Shown here piece after piece: positions 48,952-58,316 of a stretch of DNA of 64,000 nucleotides. The notes under the pieces are model-generated. The model was given only the letters and a program-made list of their open reading frames with translations. It did no database searches and was not told the DNA's origin. This stretch comes from Streptococcaceae bacterium. GTDB taxonomy: Bacteria; Bacillota; Bacilli; Lactobacillales; Streptococcaceae. Position 1 is the stretch's first letter, and the number at the start of each line of letters is the position of its first letter. The stretch spans positions 868,001-932,000 of the forward strand of contig CABIZZ010000001.1 of assembly GCA_902363395.1 (NCBI GenBank), in the 5' to 3' direction. The position numbers were made by a program, and so were the translations under genes.

Positions 48952-49201
48952 ATCAAATTCATTACAGCTGGGTGACAAGAAAATAGAATTATGAACACAA
49001 GAAATAGGTCTGTTAACTTTAATCTCAAATTATTTACTTATCGAATAGTAAGAAGGTATAAAGTTTCTGGGAAATCCTTAGTAAAATCTTGCTCCAAGTC
49101 AGATAGATGGTGTATAATATAGGTGTTGTTGCCAGTTTTGGTAGAATCTTAGTCTAAATTGGTTCGTCTGTAGCTGGTCCCAGATAGAAAGTAGGTAAGG
49201 T

Positions 49202-50380
49202 ATGAAAATTTCTGATCGTGTATTAAAGATGGAAGAAAGTGTCACCCTAGCAAGTGATGCCAAAGCGAAAAAATTAAAGGCAGAAGGAAAAGATATCCTC
49301 TTTCTAACCTTGGGCCAGCCTGATTTTCACACTCCTGAGAATATTCAAGATGCTGCAGTCGAAGCCATTCGGGATGGGCGGGCTTCCTTTTATACGGTTG
49401 CTTCTGGTCTGCCAGCATTAAAGGCTGCCGTCAATACCTATTTCGAACGCTACTATGGATATTCAGTATCACCAAACCAAGTCACCTTTGCGACTGGAGC
49501 GAAGTTCTCGCTCTATACCCTCTTTATGGCTGTGCTCAATCCAGGTGATGAGGTCATTATCCCGACACCATACTGGGTCAGCTATGGAGACCAGGTCCTA
49601 ATGGCGGAAGGGGTTCCTGTCTATGTCAAGGGGCACCAAGTCAATGATTTTAAAGTTTCCGTTGAACAATTGGAAGAAGCTCGGTCGGAAAAGACGAAGG
49701 TTTTGGTCTTGAATTCTCCATCTAACCCAACGGGGATGATTTATAGCAAGGAAGAACTCTTAGCCATTGGAAATTGGGCTGTTGAGCATGACATTATAAT
49801 CTTAGCAGATGATATCTATGGTCGCCTGGTCTATAACGGCAATGAGTTTGTTCCGATTTCAAGCTTATCGGAAGCCATCCGCAAACAAACGGTTGTCATT
49901 AACGGGGTTTCAAAAGCTTATGCTATGACAGGTTGGCGGGTTGGTTATGCTGTTGGTGACCCAGAAATCATTGCAGCCATGAGTAAACTAACCGGTCAGA
50001 CAACTTCCAATCTGACGGCCGTATCTCAGTATGCTACGATTGAAGCCTTGACAGGGCCACAAGACTCAGTAGAGGTGATGCGTCAAGCCTTTGAAGAGCG
50101 CTTGAACACCATTTATCCTCTTTTGTGCGAAGTTCCAGGTTTTGATGTGATCAAGCCACAGGGAGCTTTCTATCTCTTCCCAAATGTCAAAAAAGCCATG
50201 GAGATGAAAGGTTATACGGATGTGACAGAGTTTGCAACTGCCATCTTGGAAGAAGTGGGAGTTGCCCTCATCACAGGTGCTGGATTTGGAGCTCCAGAGA
50301 ATATCCGTCTTAGCTATGCAACTGACTTGGAGACCCTGAAGGAAGCAGTTCGTCGCTTGCATCAATTTATGGAAAATTAA
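49202..50380 (+). CDS. Pyridoxal-phosphate aminotransferase, class I (aspartate/aromatic type)
   Basis: A 392-residue fold-type I aminotransferase. Motifs: FLTLGQPDFHTP at the N-terminus, LNSPSNPTG for cofactor positioning, and the PLP lysine Lys238 in NGVSKAYAMTGWR with the arginine that binds the substrate carboxylate. Aspartate is the usual family substrate, but an aromatic one would fit the aro block as the last step to phenylalanine and tyrosine. A TTGCTC-18-TATAAT promoter lies about 90 bp upstream. An R1 repeat begins nine bases after the stop. Confidence 0.88.
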   Translation: MKISDRVLKMEESVTLASDAKAKKLKAEGKDILFLTLGQPDFHTPENIQDAAVEAIRDGRASFYTVASGLPALKAAVNTYFERYYGYSVSPNQVTFATGAKFSLYTLFMAVLNPGDEVIIPTPYWVSYGDQVLMAEGVPVYVKGHQVNDFKVSVEQLEEARSEKTKVLVLNSPSNPTGMIYSKEELLAIGNWAVEHDIIILADDIYGRLVYNGNEFVPISSLSEAIRKQTVVINGVSKAYAMTGWRVGYAVGDPEIIAAMSKLTGQTTSNLTAVSQYATIEALTGPQDSVEVMRQAFEERLNTIYPLLCEVPGFDVIKPQGAFYLFPNVKKAMEMKGYTDVTEFATAILEEVGVALITGAGFGAPENIRLSYATDLETLKEAVRRLHQFMEN

Positions 50381-50388
50381 AAATTAAG

Positions 50389-50563
50389 AGAGTGGGACAG
50401 AAATCGGTAATTCGTTAGAATTCGATTTCGTCGTCCCACCTCCGCACAGTTGAGTAGGGCTGTAAAAGCTGATGAAATCAGCGTAGTAGAGCCCACTCAA
50501 CCACTGCGTCTTGCTCGACAATCCAAAGACAATTGAGAGGCTAGGACTTTTGTCCCAGCCTCT
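50389..50563 (+). repeat. R1 multi-hairpin repeat, copy 4
   Basis: A 175 bp copy in the consensus form, placed between the aminotransferase gene (plus) and the secreted repeat protein gene (minus). Its terminal stems could act as a terminator from both sides. Confidence 0.9.
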
Positions 50564-50574
50564 TTTCTTTAGAA

Positions 50575-51627
50575 TTATAAGAAATCGACAGAAAGAATAG
50601 TGTTCCCTTTTTTCACAGGAACACGGGTCTTAGCCCCATTGTTGCCTTTTGGAAGGCGGAATTTCTTCACTTCTGGTGTTGAAGGTTTTGCTTGATGCTT
50701 CTTGCTAACAGGTACACGTGTTTTCACTCCGTTATTTCCTTTTGGAAGACGGAGTTTTTGAACAGGTTTTTCTGGAACAGAAGGTGTTGACGGTTTCTCA
50801 ACAACTGGTGTGGTGACTTCTTTATAGAAATAGGTTACAGTAACCAGGTTTGAAACATGGAGTTTATGGGAAGTTAATTCCCCTTTGTCAGCAGATTGGT
50901 AAGTATAAGTTTTTCCATTGGCTTGGATTTGAGCAGGTGCTGTTGGTAGACCAGCTTCATAAGCCAAATCAAGGCTACGCTCGACGCTGTTTTCTTGTGA
51001 AGGCGCAATTTCTTGTCCCTTTTTGTCTACAAAACGAGCACGTTTTACAACTTCCGGATTCAAATCGATATCATCATAGAGATAGATGACTTCAATGACG
51101 GGCGCGGTGGCAGTGCCTTTTTCAGGAGCGCTATTGTATGCAAAGCCATTTTTAGCACCTAGATCGAAGTATCTTACTCGGTACCATGTTTTTCCATTTT
51201 CGTCTGTAACCGTTGCTGGTCCATTTCCAGAGACGTCATATTCAGTAAAAGCACGGGCTTCAACCGTCTTGTAGACGACATCTGTTGAGGATGCAACTGG
51301 AGAAAAGTCTGGTTTCAGAGTCCGACGACGATGGATGACACGAATTTCAGAGATTCGTGGATCAACTGGAGTTTCAGTAGGAGCTAGGGTTGATTCCTCA
51401 GCCGTCAGGCTAGCTGTTTCTTTGCTCGGAAGTGGGGCTATTGTTTCATTGGTAATTGCAGTAGCTGAACTCTCTGAAATGACTGAAACAGGAGCAACCG
51501 TATCTTGTCGTTCAGAGATAGGAGCAGTGACAGGGGTTGTCTGCTCATCAGCAAAAGTGGTTGTTGCGAGACTGAGGGCTAAAACAGTTGCACACAATCC
51601 CGTGGTGAGTTGAATTTTCTTTTTCAT
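50575..51627 (-). CDS. Secreted protein with C-terminal RLPKGNNG repeats, unknown
   Basis: A 350-residue exported protein. The signal peptide ends near TFA-D (residue 26) and is followed by a Thr/Ser/Pro-rich stretch to about 105. A basic motif (VIHRRRTLKPDF) and two beta-type modules follow, resembling MucBP-like or surface-adhesin units (VIEVIYLYDDIDLNPEVVKR, LVTVTYFYKEV). The C-terminus carries two near-identical units, RLPKGNNGVKTRVPV and RLPKGNNGAKTRVPV, separated by a short linker. No LPXTG is present, so attachment may depend on these basic repeats. I start at the ATG at 51627 after AAGGAGG; an upstream start at 51681 has no such site. Confidence 0.75.
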   Translation of the reverse strand: MKKKIQLTTGLCATVLALSLATTTFADEQTTPVTAPISERQDTVAPVSVISESSATAITNETIAPLPSKETASLTAEESTLAPTETPVDPRISEIRVIHRRRTLKPDFSPVASSTDVVYKTVEARAFTEYDVSGNGPATVTDENGKTWYRVRYFDLGAKNGFAYNSAPEKGTATAPVIEVIYLYDDIDLNPEVVKRARFVDKKGQEIAPSQENSVERSLDLAYEAGLPTAPAQIQANGKTYTYQSADKGELTSHKLHVSNLVTVTYFYKEVTTPVVEKPSTPSVPEKPVQKLRLPKGNNGVKTRVPVSKKHQAKPSTPEVKKFRLPKGNNGAKTRVPVKKGNTILSVDFL

Positions 51628-51924
51628 ATTTTCCTCCTTATACATACTGATAGTATAACTTGCAAGCTTTTTACTTGTCAAAAATGACTGCTATTGAGAC
51701 TTAAAATGACAGGATTTTCCTTTGAAAAATCAAAATATAGGATAAAATATTTAAATCGGTTCAAGAATTTGAAAAAGTTGATTTATTTTTTTATTAAAAG
51801 TAAGTTTCCGTAAAAAAAAAGCCGGATTTTTAGATTGTGAGAGATAGCTATCAGGCATTATTTGTGGTACAATAGTGGGTAATAATGTCTTTAGACAAGT
51901 TAAACAAAAAAAGGAAGATAAATG

Positions 51925-53268
51925 ATGACAAAACGTGTAACAATTATCGAAGTAAAAGACTACGTTGGTCAAGAAGTCACTATCGGTGCTTGGGTTGCCA
52001 ACAAATCTGGAAAAGGGAAAATTGCCTTCTTACAATTGCGTGACGGAACAGCCTTTTTCCAAGGCGTGGCTTTCAAACCAAACTTTATCGAGAAATTTGG
52101 TGAAGAAGTAGGTCTTGAAAAATTTGACACCATCAAACGCTTAAGCCAAGAAACGTCTGTCTTTGTGACTGGGATTGTCAAAGAAGACGAACGTTCTAAA
52201 TTTGGTTATGAGTTGGATATTACAGACATTGAAGTCATCGGTGAATCGCAAGATTATCCAATCACTCCAAAAGAACACGGTACAGATTTCTTGATGGACA
52301 ACCGCCACTTGTGGTTGCGTTCACGCAAACAAGTAGCAGTGATGCAAATCCGTAACGCTATTATCTATGCAACTTATGAGTTCTTCGACAAGAACGGCTT
52401 CATGAAGTTTGATAGCCCAATCCTTTCAGGAAATGCAGCAGAAGATTCTACAGAACTTTTCGAAACAGACTACTTTGGAACACCAGCCTACTTGAGCCAA
52501 TCTGGTCAGCTTTATCTTGAAGCTGGAGCTATGGCCCTTGGTCGTGTCTTTGATTTTGGTCCAGTATTCCGTGCGGAGAAATCTAAGACTCGCCGTCACT
52601 TGACTGAATTCTGGATGATGGATGCTGAGTATTCATACTTGACACACGATGAGTCACTTGACTTGCAAGAAGCTTATGTAAAAGCATTGCTTCAAGGTGT
52701 TCTTGATCGTGCTCCTCAAGCCTTGGAAACATTGGAACGTGACACTGAGCTTTTGAAACGCTATATTGCAGAGCCATTCAAACGCATCACTTACGATCAA
52801 GCCATTGACCTCTTGCAAGAGCATGAAAATGATGAAGACGCTGACTACGAGCATCTTGAACATGGTGATGACTTTGGTTCACCACACGAAACTTGGATTT
52901 CAAACCACTTTGGTGTACCAACTTTCGTGATTAACTACCCAGCAGACATCAAGGCCTTCTATATGAAACCAGTTCCTGGAAATCCAGAGCGCGTGCTTTG
53001 TGCAGACTTGCTTGCACCGGAAGGTTACGGAGAAATCATCGGTGGTTCAATGCGTGAGGAAGACTACGATGCCCTTGTCGCTAAGATGGAATCACTTGGT
53101 ATGGATCGTACAGAGTATGAATTCTATCTTGACCTTCGTAAATACGGTACAGTCCCACATGGTGGATTTGGTATCGGTATCGAGCGTATGGTAACCTTCG
53201 CAGCTGGAACTAAACACATCCGTGAAGCTATTCCATTCCCACGTATGTTGCACCGTATCAAACCTTAA
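51925..53268 (+). CDS. asnS: Asparaginyl-tRNA synthetase
   Basis: Charges tRNA-Asn. An N-terminal OB-fold anticodon-binding domain (1-105, [20 protein letters not shown]) precedes the class II catalytic core, with motif 2 ([20 protein letters not shown]) and motif 3 ([16 protein letters not shown]). The asparagine-specific form is distinguished from AspRS by the C-terminal sequence. I use the ATG at 51925, seven bases after AAGGAAG; another ATG directly before it is only four bases from the site. Not preceded by a T-box leader that I can recognise. Confidence 0.96.
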   Translation: MTKRVTIIEVKDYVGQEVTIGAWVANKSGKGKIAFLQLRDGTAFFQGVAFKPNFIEKFGEEVGLEKFDTIKRLSQETSVFVTGIVKEDERSKFGYELDITDIEVIGESQDYPITPKEHGTDFLMDNRHLWLRSRKQVAVMQIRNAIIYATYEFFDKNGFMKFDSPILSGNAAEDSTELFETDYFGTPAYLSQSGQLYLEAGAMALGRVFDFGPVFRAEKSKTRRHLTEFWMMDAEYSYLTHDESLDLQEAYVKALLQGVLDRAPQALETLERDTELLKRYIAEPFKRITYDQAIDLLQEHENDEDADYEHLEHGDDFGSPHETWISNHFGVPTFVINYPADIKAFYMKPVPGNPERVLCADLLAPEGYGEIIGGSMREEDYDALVAKMESLGMDRTEYEFYLDLRKYGTVPHGGFGIGIERMVTFAAGTKHIREAIPFPRMLHRIKP

Positions 53269-53275
53269 TAGCCAT

Positions 53276-53299
53276 AAAAACGCTGTCTGGCGTTTTTAT
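53276..53299 (+). terminator. Terminator after asnS
   Basis: AAAAACGC pairs with GCGTTTTT around a six-base loop. It runs directly into the BOX-like element. Confidence 0.75.
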
Positions 53300-53402
53300 A
53301 CTCTTCGAAAATCAAATTCAAACTACGTCAGCTTCACCTTGCTGTACTCAAGTACAGCCTGCGGCTAGCTTCCTAGTTTGCTCTTTGATTTTCATTGAGT
53401 AT
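53297..53402. repeat. BOX-like element (A and C modules, no B)
   Basis: Starts TATACTCTTCGAAAATCAAA and ends TTTGATTTTCATTGAGTA, with TCAGCTTCACCTTGCTGTA on the left and GCGGCTAGCTTCCTAGTTTG on the right. These match the known boxA and boxC of pneumococcal BOX repeats, without boxB. The ends are complementary, so it forms one long hairpin. Confidence 0.8.
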
Positions 53403-53492
53403 TACTTTAAATGAAAGAGGTGGAGAAAATGTAGGCAAATCTAAGTAAGTCTTTTAGAAAAACTCATATTACATATTGAAAGAGAGAAAACG

Positions 53493-54692
53493 ATGTTTAA
53501 AAGAACTTACAAACGCAATATTCCACTCCTAGCAGGTCTGGAATTCACATCTTATTTTGGAATTACTAGTTTTTGGATTTTATTCTTTATTCAAAATGGT
53601 CTTGCCTTGCTTCAAATCGGTTTACTAGAAAGTATCTTTCATGGGACCAGTCTCTTGTGTGAAATCCCATCTGGTATGTTGGCAGATCGATTTAGCTACA
53701 AGACCAATCTCTATTTGGCTCGCTTGGCCAGTATTGTGTCCTCTATCTTGATTTTGTTTGGTCAGGGGAATTTTTGGATTTATGCGATTGCCATGATGGT
53801 TAATGCCTGGTCCTACAATTTTGACTCGGGGACCAGTACCGCTTTCTTATATGATTCGGCGGTTGAAGCGGGTCAAAAGGACCGATATCTTCAGATTTCT
53901 AGCTTTTTGTCTGGTGTGGCAGAAGTCACCCGAACTTTAGGTACCGTTGTGGCCGGCTTCTTTGTTCATGGCGCATTGGCTTGGACCTATTATATTGCTA
54001 TTGGGCTTTCCCTGCTTTCCATAGTCTTGATTTTTCTGATGAAGGAGCCGGAGAGCAAGAGTGGTGAGAGAAATCACTTGACCTTAAAACGGATATTGGT
54101 AGTGGTGAAACAAGAATGGCAGGAAAAACCAGTGCTCTTTTACTGGATGTTCACCTATCAGCTGCTAGGAACCATCATGTGTATGTTTTATTTTTACTAC
54201 CAACAGAAAATCAGTGACCTAGTCAGTTGGCAAGTTTCGCTCATCATGTTGATTGGTAGTGGATTCAATCTCCTAGCGGTTTATCTGGCCAGTCAAATCG
54301 GGAAAAAATGGAATAGTAATCAAGTCTTTCCAATTCTGGTTGCACTGACAGGTTTGGCCTTGCTTTTGGTAGCTTTCAAGACTCCATTCGCCTATCTAAG
54401 TGTCTATCTCTTGACCAATGCTCTTTATGCAGTGTATCAACCCATTTACTACAATGATTTACAAGCTTATTTGCCTTCTAGTGTACGAGCAACCATGCTG
54501 AGTATCAATTCGATGATGTTTAGTTTGTCTATGATTGTGATCTTCCCACTGACTGGTTGGTTGATTGATACTTGTGGATTTGTAGCTGTTTTTCTTGTGC
54601 TAGGCCTGATAACACTTTTTTCTTACCCTCTCTTACTGATGGGATTAGGGAAAATGGGCAAGCTATTAAATAAGGGGACAAAGATGGAATAA
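53493..54692 (+). CDS. MFS transporter
   Basis: A 399-residue permease with 12 membrane segments. The loop after helix 2 reads GMLADRFSYKTN, a variant of the MFS motif (G-x-L-a-D-r), and charged residues are found in other inter-helix loops. It resembles drug/proton antiporters, but the substrate cannot be predicted. It precedes the ABC exporter pair by 116 bp with a terminator between, so it may be an independent gene. Confidence 0.85.
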   Translation: MFKRTYKRNIPLLAGLEFTSYFGITSFWILFFIQNGLALLQIGLLESIFHGTSLLCEIPSGMLADRFSYKTNLYLARLASIVSSILILFGQGNFWIYAIAMMVNAWSYNFDSGTSTAFLYDSAVEAGQKDRYLQISSFLSGVAEVTRTLGTVVAGFFVHGALAWTYYIAIGLSLLSIVLIFLMKEPESKSGERNHLTLKRILVVVKQEWQEKPVLFYWMFTYQLLGTIMCMFYFYYQQKISDLVSWQVSLIMLIGSGFNLLAVYLASQIGKKWNSNQVFPILVALTGLALLLVAFKTPFAYLSVYLLTNALYAVYQPIYYNDLQAYLPSSVRATMLSINSMMFSLSMIVIFPLTGWLIDTCGFVAVFLVLGLITLFSYPLLLMGLGKMGKLLNKGTKME

Positions 54693-54721
54693 TATTCCTG
54701 ACGTACATTGGGTCGTTTTTC

Positions 54722-54753
54722 AACTCTCTCTGCTTTGCGGGGAGAGTTTTTTT
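54722..54753 (+). terminator. Terminator after the MFS gene
   Basis: AACTCTC pairs with GAGAGTT, followed by a T run. Confidence 0.7.
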
Positions 54754-54808
54754 ATCTTCCGAAATTGTGGTAGAATAAGTACATCCATTAGAAAGAGAAA
54801 CTAGTAGT

Positions 54809-56545
54809 ATGAAAGACCTATTGAAATACTTCAGGAATTATAAAAAAGAAACCATACTGGGACCGTTTTTCAAGTTGTTAGAAGCAACCTTTGAATTACT
54901 GGTTCCACTTTTAATTGCCCAGCTTGTCGATCAGCTGATTCCCCGTCAGGACCAAGGTGGAATGCTTGGGGTGGTTGGTCTCTTATTTGTTTTTGCTGGT
55001 TTTGGGGTTCTTGTAGCGATAACGGCCCAATATTTTTCTTCGAAAGCAGCGGTAGGCTATACCAAAGAATTGACCAATGACCTGTATGAGAAAATTCTCA
55101 GCTTGTCTAAGGAGCAGAGGGATCGCCTAACCAGCTCAAGTCTCGTGACGCGACTAACCAGTGATACCTATCAAATTCAAACAGGGATTAATCTATTTTT
55201 ACGTCTATTCCTCCGAGCGCCGATTGTCGTTTTTGGCTCTATTTTTATGGCCTTCACTATTAGTCCGCAACTGACAATGTGGTTTATTGGAATGGTTGCT
55301 CTCTTGACCCTGATTATTGTCGTCATGTCTCGTCTGGTCAATCCTCTTTATGCACGCATCAGGAAGATAACGGATCGAATGGTTACCATCACGCGTCAGC
55401 AGTTACAAGGAATGAGGGTTATCCGCGCTTTTGGGCAAGCTGCTCATGAAGAAGCAGAGTTTAATGAGGTCAACCAAGACTATACCAAATGGCAATTACT
55501 AGTATCCAAATGGTCTAGTTTGATCAGTCCTATGACCTTCTTAGTCGTGAACGGGACTTTGATTTGTATTCTTTGGCAGGGACAAGCCTCCATTCAAATG
55601 GGGAGGCTCAGTCAAGGAATGTTGGTTGCCCTGGTCAACTATCTGCTTCAAATTTTAACGGAATTACTAAAGTTAGCTATATTGGTGACCTCGCTCAACC
55701 AAAGCTATATTGCTGCTGGTCGGATTGTCCAAGTATTTGATGAGAAGAGTGAAGATTTGGATCAAGAGTTAGATGAGCTATCTGCTTCAAATCCTCAACT
55801 GGCTCTCCAGATCAAAGATCTTATCTTTACCTATCCCTTAGCGGCAAAACCATCCTTAGAAGGCATTCACTTATCTTTGAACAAGGGACAAACCCTAGGA
55901 ATCATTGGAGGGACAGGATCAGGGAAATCTACCCTGGTTCAATTGTTAGGATATCTTTATGGCCCAAGTCAAGGAAATCTAACCATTTTTAAAGATGGAC
56001 AGAGTCCCAAGACTCTTGGTCAGTGGCGTGACTGGGTAGCAGTGGTTCCACAAAAAGCAGAGCTCTTTAAAGGAAGTGTTCGTTCGAATCTAACTCTGGG
56101 ATTAAACGAGGAACTGAATGAAGAGCAGTTGTGGTGGGCCTTGGAAGTTGCGCAAGCAGCTGATTTCGTCCGTGAGAAAGAAGGGGGGCTAGACGCTCTG
56201 GTAGAAGCTTTTGGACGAAATTATTCTGGGGGGCAACGGCAACGTCTGACCATTGCTCGAGCTGTACTTCGCAAAGCTCAATTTTTGGTGTTGGATGATT
56301 CCACTTCAGCCTTGGACTATTTGACAGAAGCACGGCTTTTAAAGGCTCTAAAAGAGGAATTGACGGAGACAAGTCTCATCCTCATCTCGCAACGGACCAA
56401 TAGTCTGCGAAGTGCTGAACAAATTCTTGTCTTAGACAAAGGCAAACAGATCGGCTTAGGAAGGCATGAAGACTTGGTGACAACCAATCCTTTATACCAA
56501 GAGATTCATTTCTCCCAACAGAAAAGAGAGGAGGGGACAGAATGA
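54809..56545 (+). CDS. ABC exporter half-transporter with degenerate ATPase site (PatA-like)
   Basis: A 578-residue ABC half-exporter: six membrane helices (about 15-300), then an ATPase domain. Walker A is GGTGSGKST from residue 367 and the signature is YSGGQ (472-476). The residue after the Walker B aspartate is Asp497 instead of Glu, and the H-loop position is Gln528 instead of His, so its own ATP site is degenerate. This matches PatA/TM288-like subunits of heterodimeric exporters, where the good signature serves the partner's site. Its end overlaps the next gene by four bases. Pneumococcal PatAB exports fluoroquinolones and dyes; substrate here is inferred. Confidence 0.88.
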   Translation: MKDLLKYFRNYKKETILGPFFKLLEATFELLVPLLIAQLVDQLIPRQDQGGMLGVVGLLFVFAGFGVLVAITAQYFSSKAAVGYTKELTNDLYEKILSLSKEQRDRLTSSSLVTRLTSDTYQIQTGINLFLRLFLRAPIVVFGSIFMAFTISPQLTMWFIGMVALLTLIIVVMSRLVNPLYARIRKITDRMVTITRQQLQGMRVIRAFGQAAHEEAEFNEVNQDYTKWQLLVSKWSSLISPMTFLVVNGTLICILWQGQASIQMGRLSQGMLVALVNYLLQILTELLKLAILVTSLNQSYIAAGRIVQVFDEKSEDLDQELDELSASNPQLALQIKDLIFTYPLAAKPSLEGIHLSLNKGQTLGIIGGTGSGKSTLVQLLGYLYGPSQGNLTIFKDGQSPKTLGQWRDWVAVVPQKAELFKGSVRSNLTLGLNEELNEEQLWWALEVAQAADFVREKEGGLDALVEAFGRNYSGGQRQRLTIARAVLRKAQFLVLDDSTSALDYLTEARLLKALKEELTETSLILISQRTNSLRSAEQILVLDKGKQIGLGRHEDLVTTNPLYQEIHFSQQKREEGTE

Positions 56546-58278
56546 AACAGAAGACTTATTTACGGCGCTTGCTTGCTGATATAGCCAAACAGCCCATCTG
56601 GCTCATCTTAGCCAGTCTGGGAACGATCTTACAAGTCTTGTTAACCGTCTATATCCCCATCCTAATCGGGCAGGCAGTAGACTTAGTGGTGCTCCCTGAT
56701 GCAGCACATCTCTTGCTCCCACTTATCTTACAAATGGGTCTAGTAATTCTTTTTTCAAGTCTAATTCAATTGTTGAATCCCTTGATTTACAATCAGATGA
56801 TCTATCGCTACAGTAAAGACTTAAGGGAGAAGGTCATCCAGAAAGTCCATGTCCTTCCTTTATCCTACCTGGATCGTCAAGGTACTGGGGATTTGGTCAG
56901 TCGCTTGACCACGGACGTTGAACAACTGAACAATGGTCTATTCATGGTCTTTAATCAGTTCTTTGTTGGTCTTCTCACGATTTTAGTGACCATCGCTAGT
57001 ATGGCCCGATTGGATTGGATGATGATGGGAATGGTTTTGATCCTGACTCCTTTATCTCTCTTTATCGCTCGTTTTATTGCCAAGCGTTCCTATCATCTCT
57101 TTCGGATGCAGACCCAAGCACGTGGGGCTCAGACACAGATGATTGAAGAATCTCTCAGTCAAGAAAGCTTACTCCAAGCTTTTAATGCACAGGGTCAGTT
57201 TAAAGACAAGTTTATTGAGATCAATAGCGACTATGCTGGTTATTCTCAAGAGGCGATTTTTTATTCCTCTACCGTTAATCCAGCGACGCGCTTTGTCAAT
57301 GCCCTGATTTATGCGTTGGTGACGGGATTTGGTGCTTTCCGCATCCTATCTGGAACGGGCTTTACTGTTGGCCAGTTGGTGACCTTCCTCAACTATGTCA
57401 ATCAGTATACCAAACCCTTCAATGACATCTCATCTGTTCTTGCTGAGTTGCAAAGTGCCTTGGCCTGTACCGAACGGCTCTATAGTGTCTTGGACCAAGA
57501 GGAAGTGAAAGAAAGTGGCAAGAAAGACTTGCAAGAAGAGGCTGTAGAAGGCATTGTCCAATTTGATCATATTAGCTTTGGGTATCGCCCTGATCAGCCT
57601 CTCATAAAGGACCTCTCCATTTCTATCCCACCAGCTAGCAAGGTAGCCATTGTCGGTCCGACTGGGGCTGGGAAATCCACGCTGATTAACCTTCTCATGC
57701 GGTTTTATGAGGTCGACCAAGGTCGCTTGCTCTTAGACCAAGAAGCTGTAACTAGCTATACTTTAGCTAGTTACCGGAAGCAGTTTGGAATGGTCCTTCA
57801 AGAGACTTGGCTCAAAGTTGGAACGGTTCATGAGAATATCGCCTTTGGTCGACCAGATGCTAGTCGGGAAGACGTGATTCAAGCAGCTAAGGCTGCCAAT
57901 GCTGATTTCTTTATTCAACAGCTTCCAGATGGCTATGATACCTATCTAGCAGATGCGGGGGATTCCCTCTCTCAAGGCCAAAGACAGCTTTTGACCATTG
58001 CTCGGGTCTTTCTTGCAGTGCCTAAGATTCTGATACTAGATGAGGCAACATCTTCCATTGATACACGGACGGAGTTGCTCATCCAGGATGCCTTTAATAA
58101 GCTGATGGTGGGTCGGACCAGCTTTGTAATCGCCCATCGCCTGTCTACGATTGAAAATGCAGACCTGATTCTTGTCATGGTAGATGGAAATATCGTTGAA
58201 CATGGGGATCATTCGGAGTTGATGGCACAAAAAGGTGTTTATTACAAAATGCAAACTGCCCAACTTTCGAATCAGTAA
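56542..58278 (+). CDS. ABC exporter half-transporter with intact ATPase site (PatB-like)
   Basis: Partner of the preceding gene and the same length (578). Walker A is GPTGAGKST (372-380), Walker B LILDEATSS has Asp500 and the catalytic Glu501, and the H-loop is His532. Its signature is LSQGQ (476-480) rather than LSGGQ. So the complete site is built from this subunit's Walker A/B and the partner's YSGGQ, as in asymmetric heterodimers. The two overlap and should be made in equal amounts. A bidirectional terminator follows. Confidence 0.88.
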   Translation: MKQKTYLRRLLADIAKQPIWLILASLGTILQVLLTVYIPILIGQAVDLVVLPDAAHLLLPLILQMGLVILFSSLIQLLNPLIYNQMIYRYSKDLREKVIQKVHVLPLSYLDRQGTGDLVSRLTTDVEQLNNGLFMVFNQFFVGLLTILVTIASMARLDWMMMGMVLILTPLSLFIARFIAKRSYHLFRMQTQARGAQTQMIEESLSQESLLQAFNAQGQFKDKFIEINSDYAGYSQEAIFYSSTVNPATRFVNALIYALVTGFGAFRILSGTGFTVGQLVTFLNYVNQYTKPFNDISSVLAELQSALACTERLYSVLDQEEVKESGKKDLQEEAVEGIVQFDHISFGYRPDQPLIKDLSISIPPASKVAIVGPTGAGKSTLINLLMRFYEVDQGRLLLDQEAVTSYTLASYRKQFGMVLQETWLKVGTVHENIAFGRPDASREDVIQAAKAANADFFIQQLPDGYDTYLADAGDSLSQGQRQLLTIARVFLAVPKILILDEATSSIDTRTELLIQDAFNKLMVGRTSFVIAHRLSTIENADLILVMVDGNIVEHGDHSELMAQKGVYYKMQTAQLSNQ

Positions 58279-58282
58279 GACA

Positions 58283-58316
58283 CAAAAAGACTGGATGTTT
58301 TTTCCAGTCTTTTTGT
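58283..58316. terminator. Bidirectional terminator between ABC and MFS genes
   Basis: AAAAAGACTGGA pairs with TCCAGTCTTTTT, with T runs on both strands. Confidence 0.85.

Noticed and set aside
49130..49200. Possible T-box (GGTCCC) upstream of the aminotransferase gene
   Set aside because: The conserved T-box sequence, specifier stem and antiterminator are not present.
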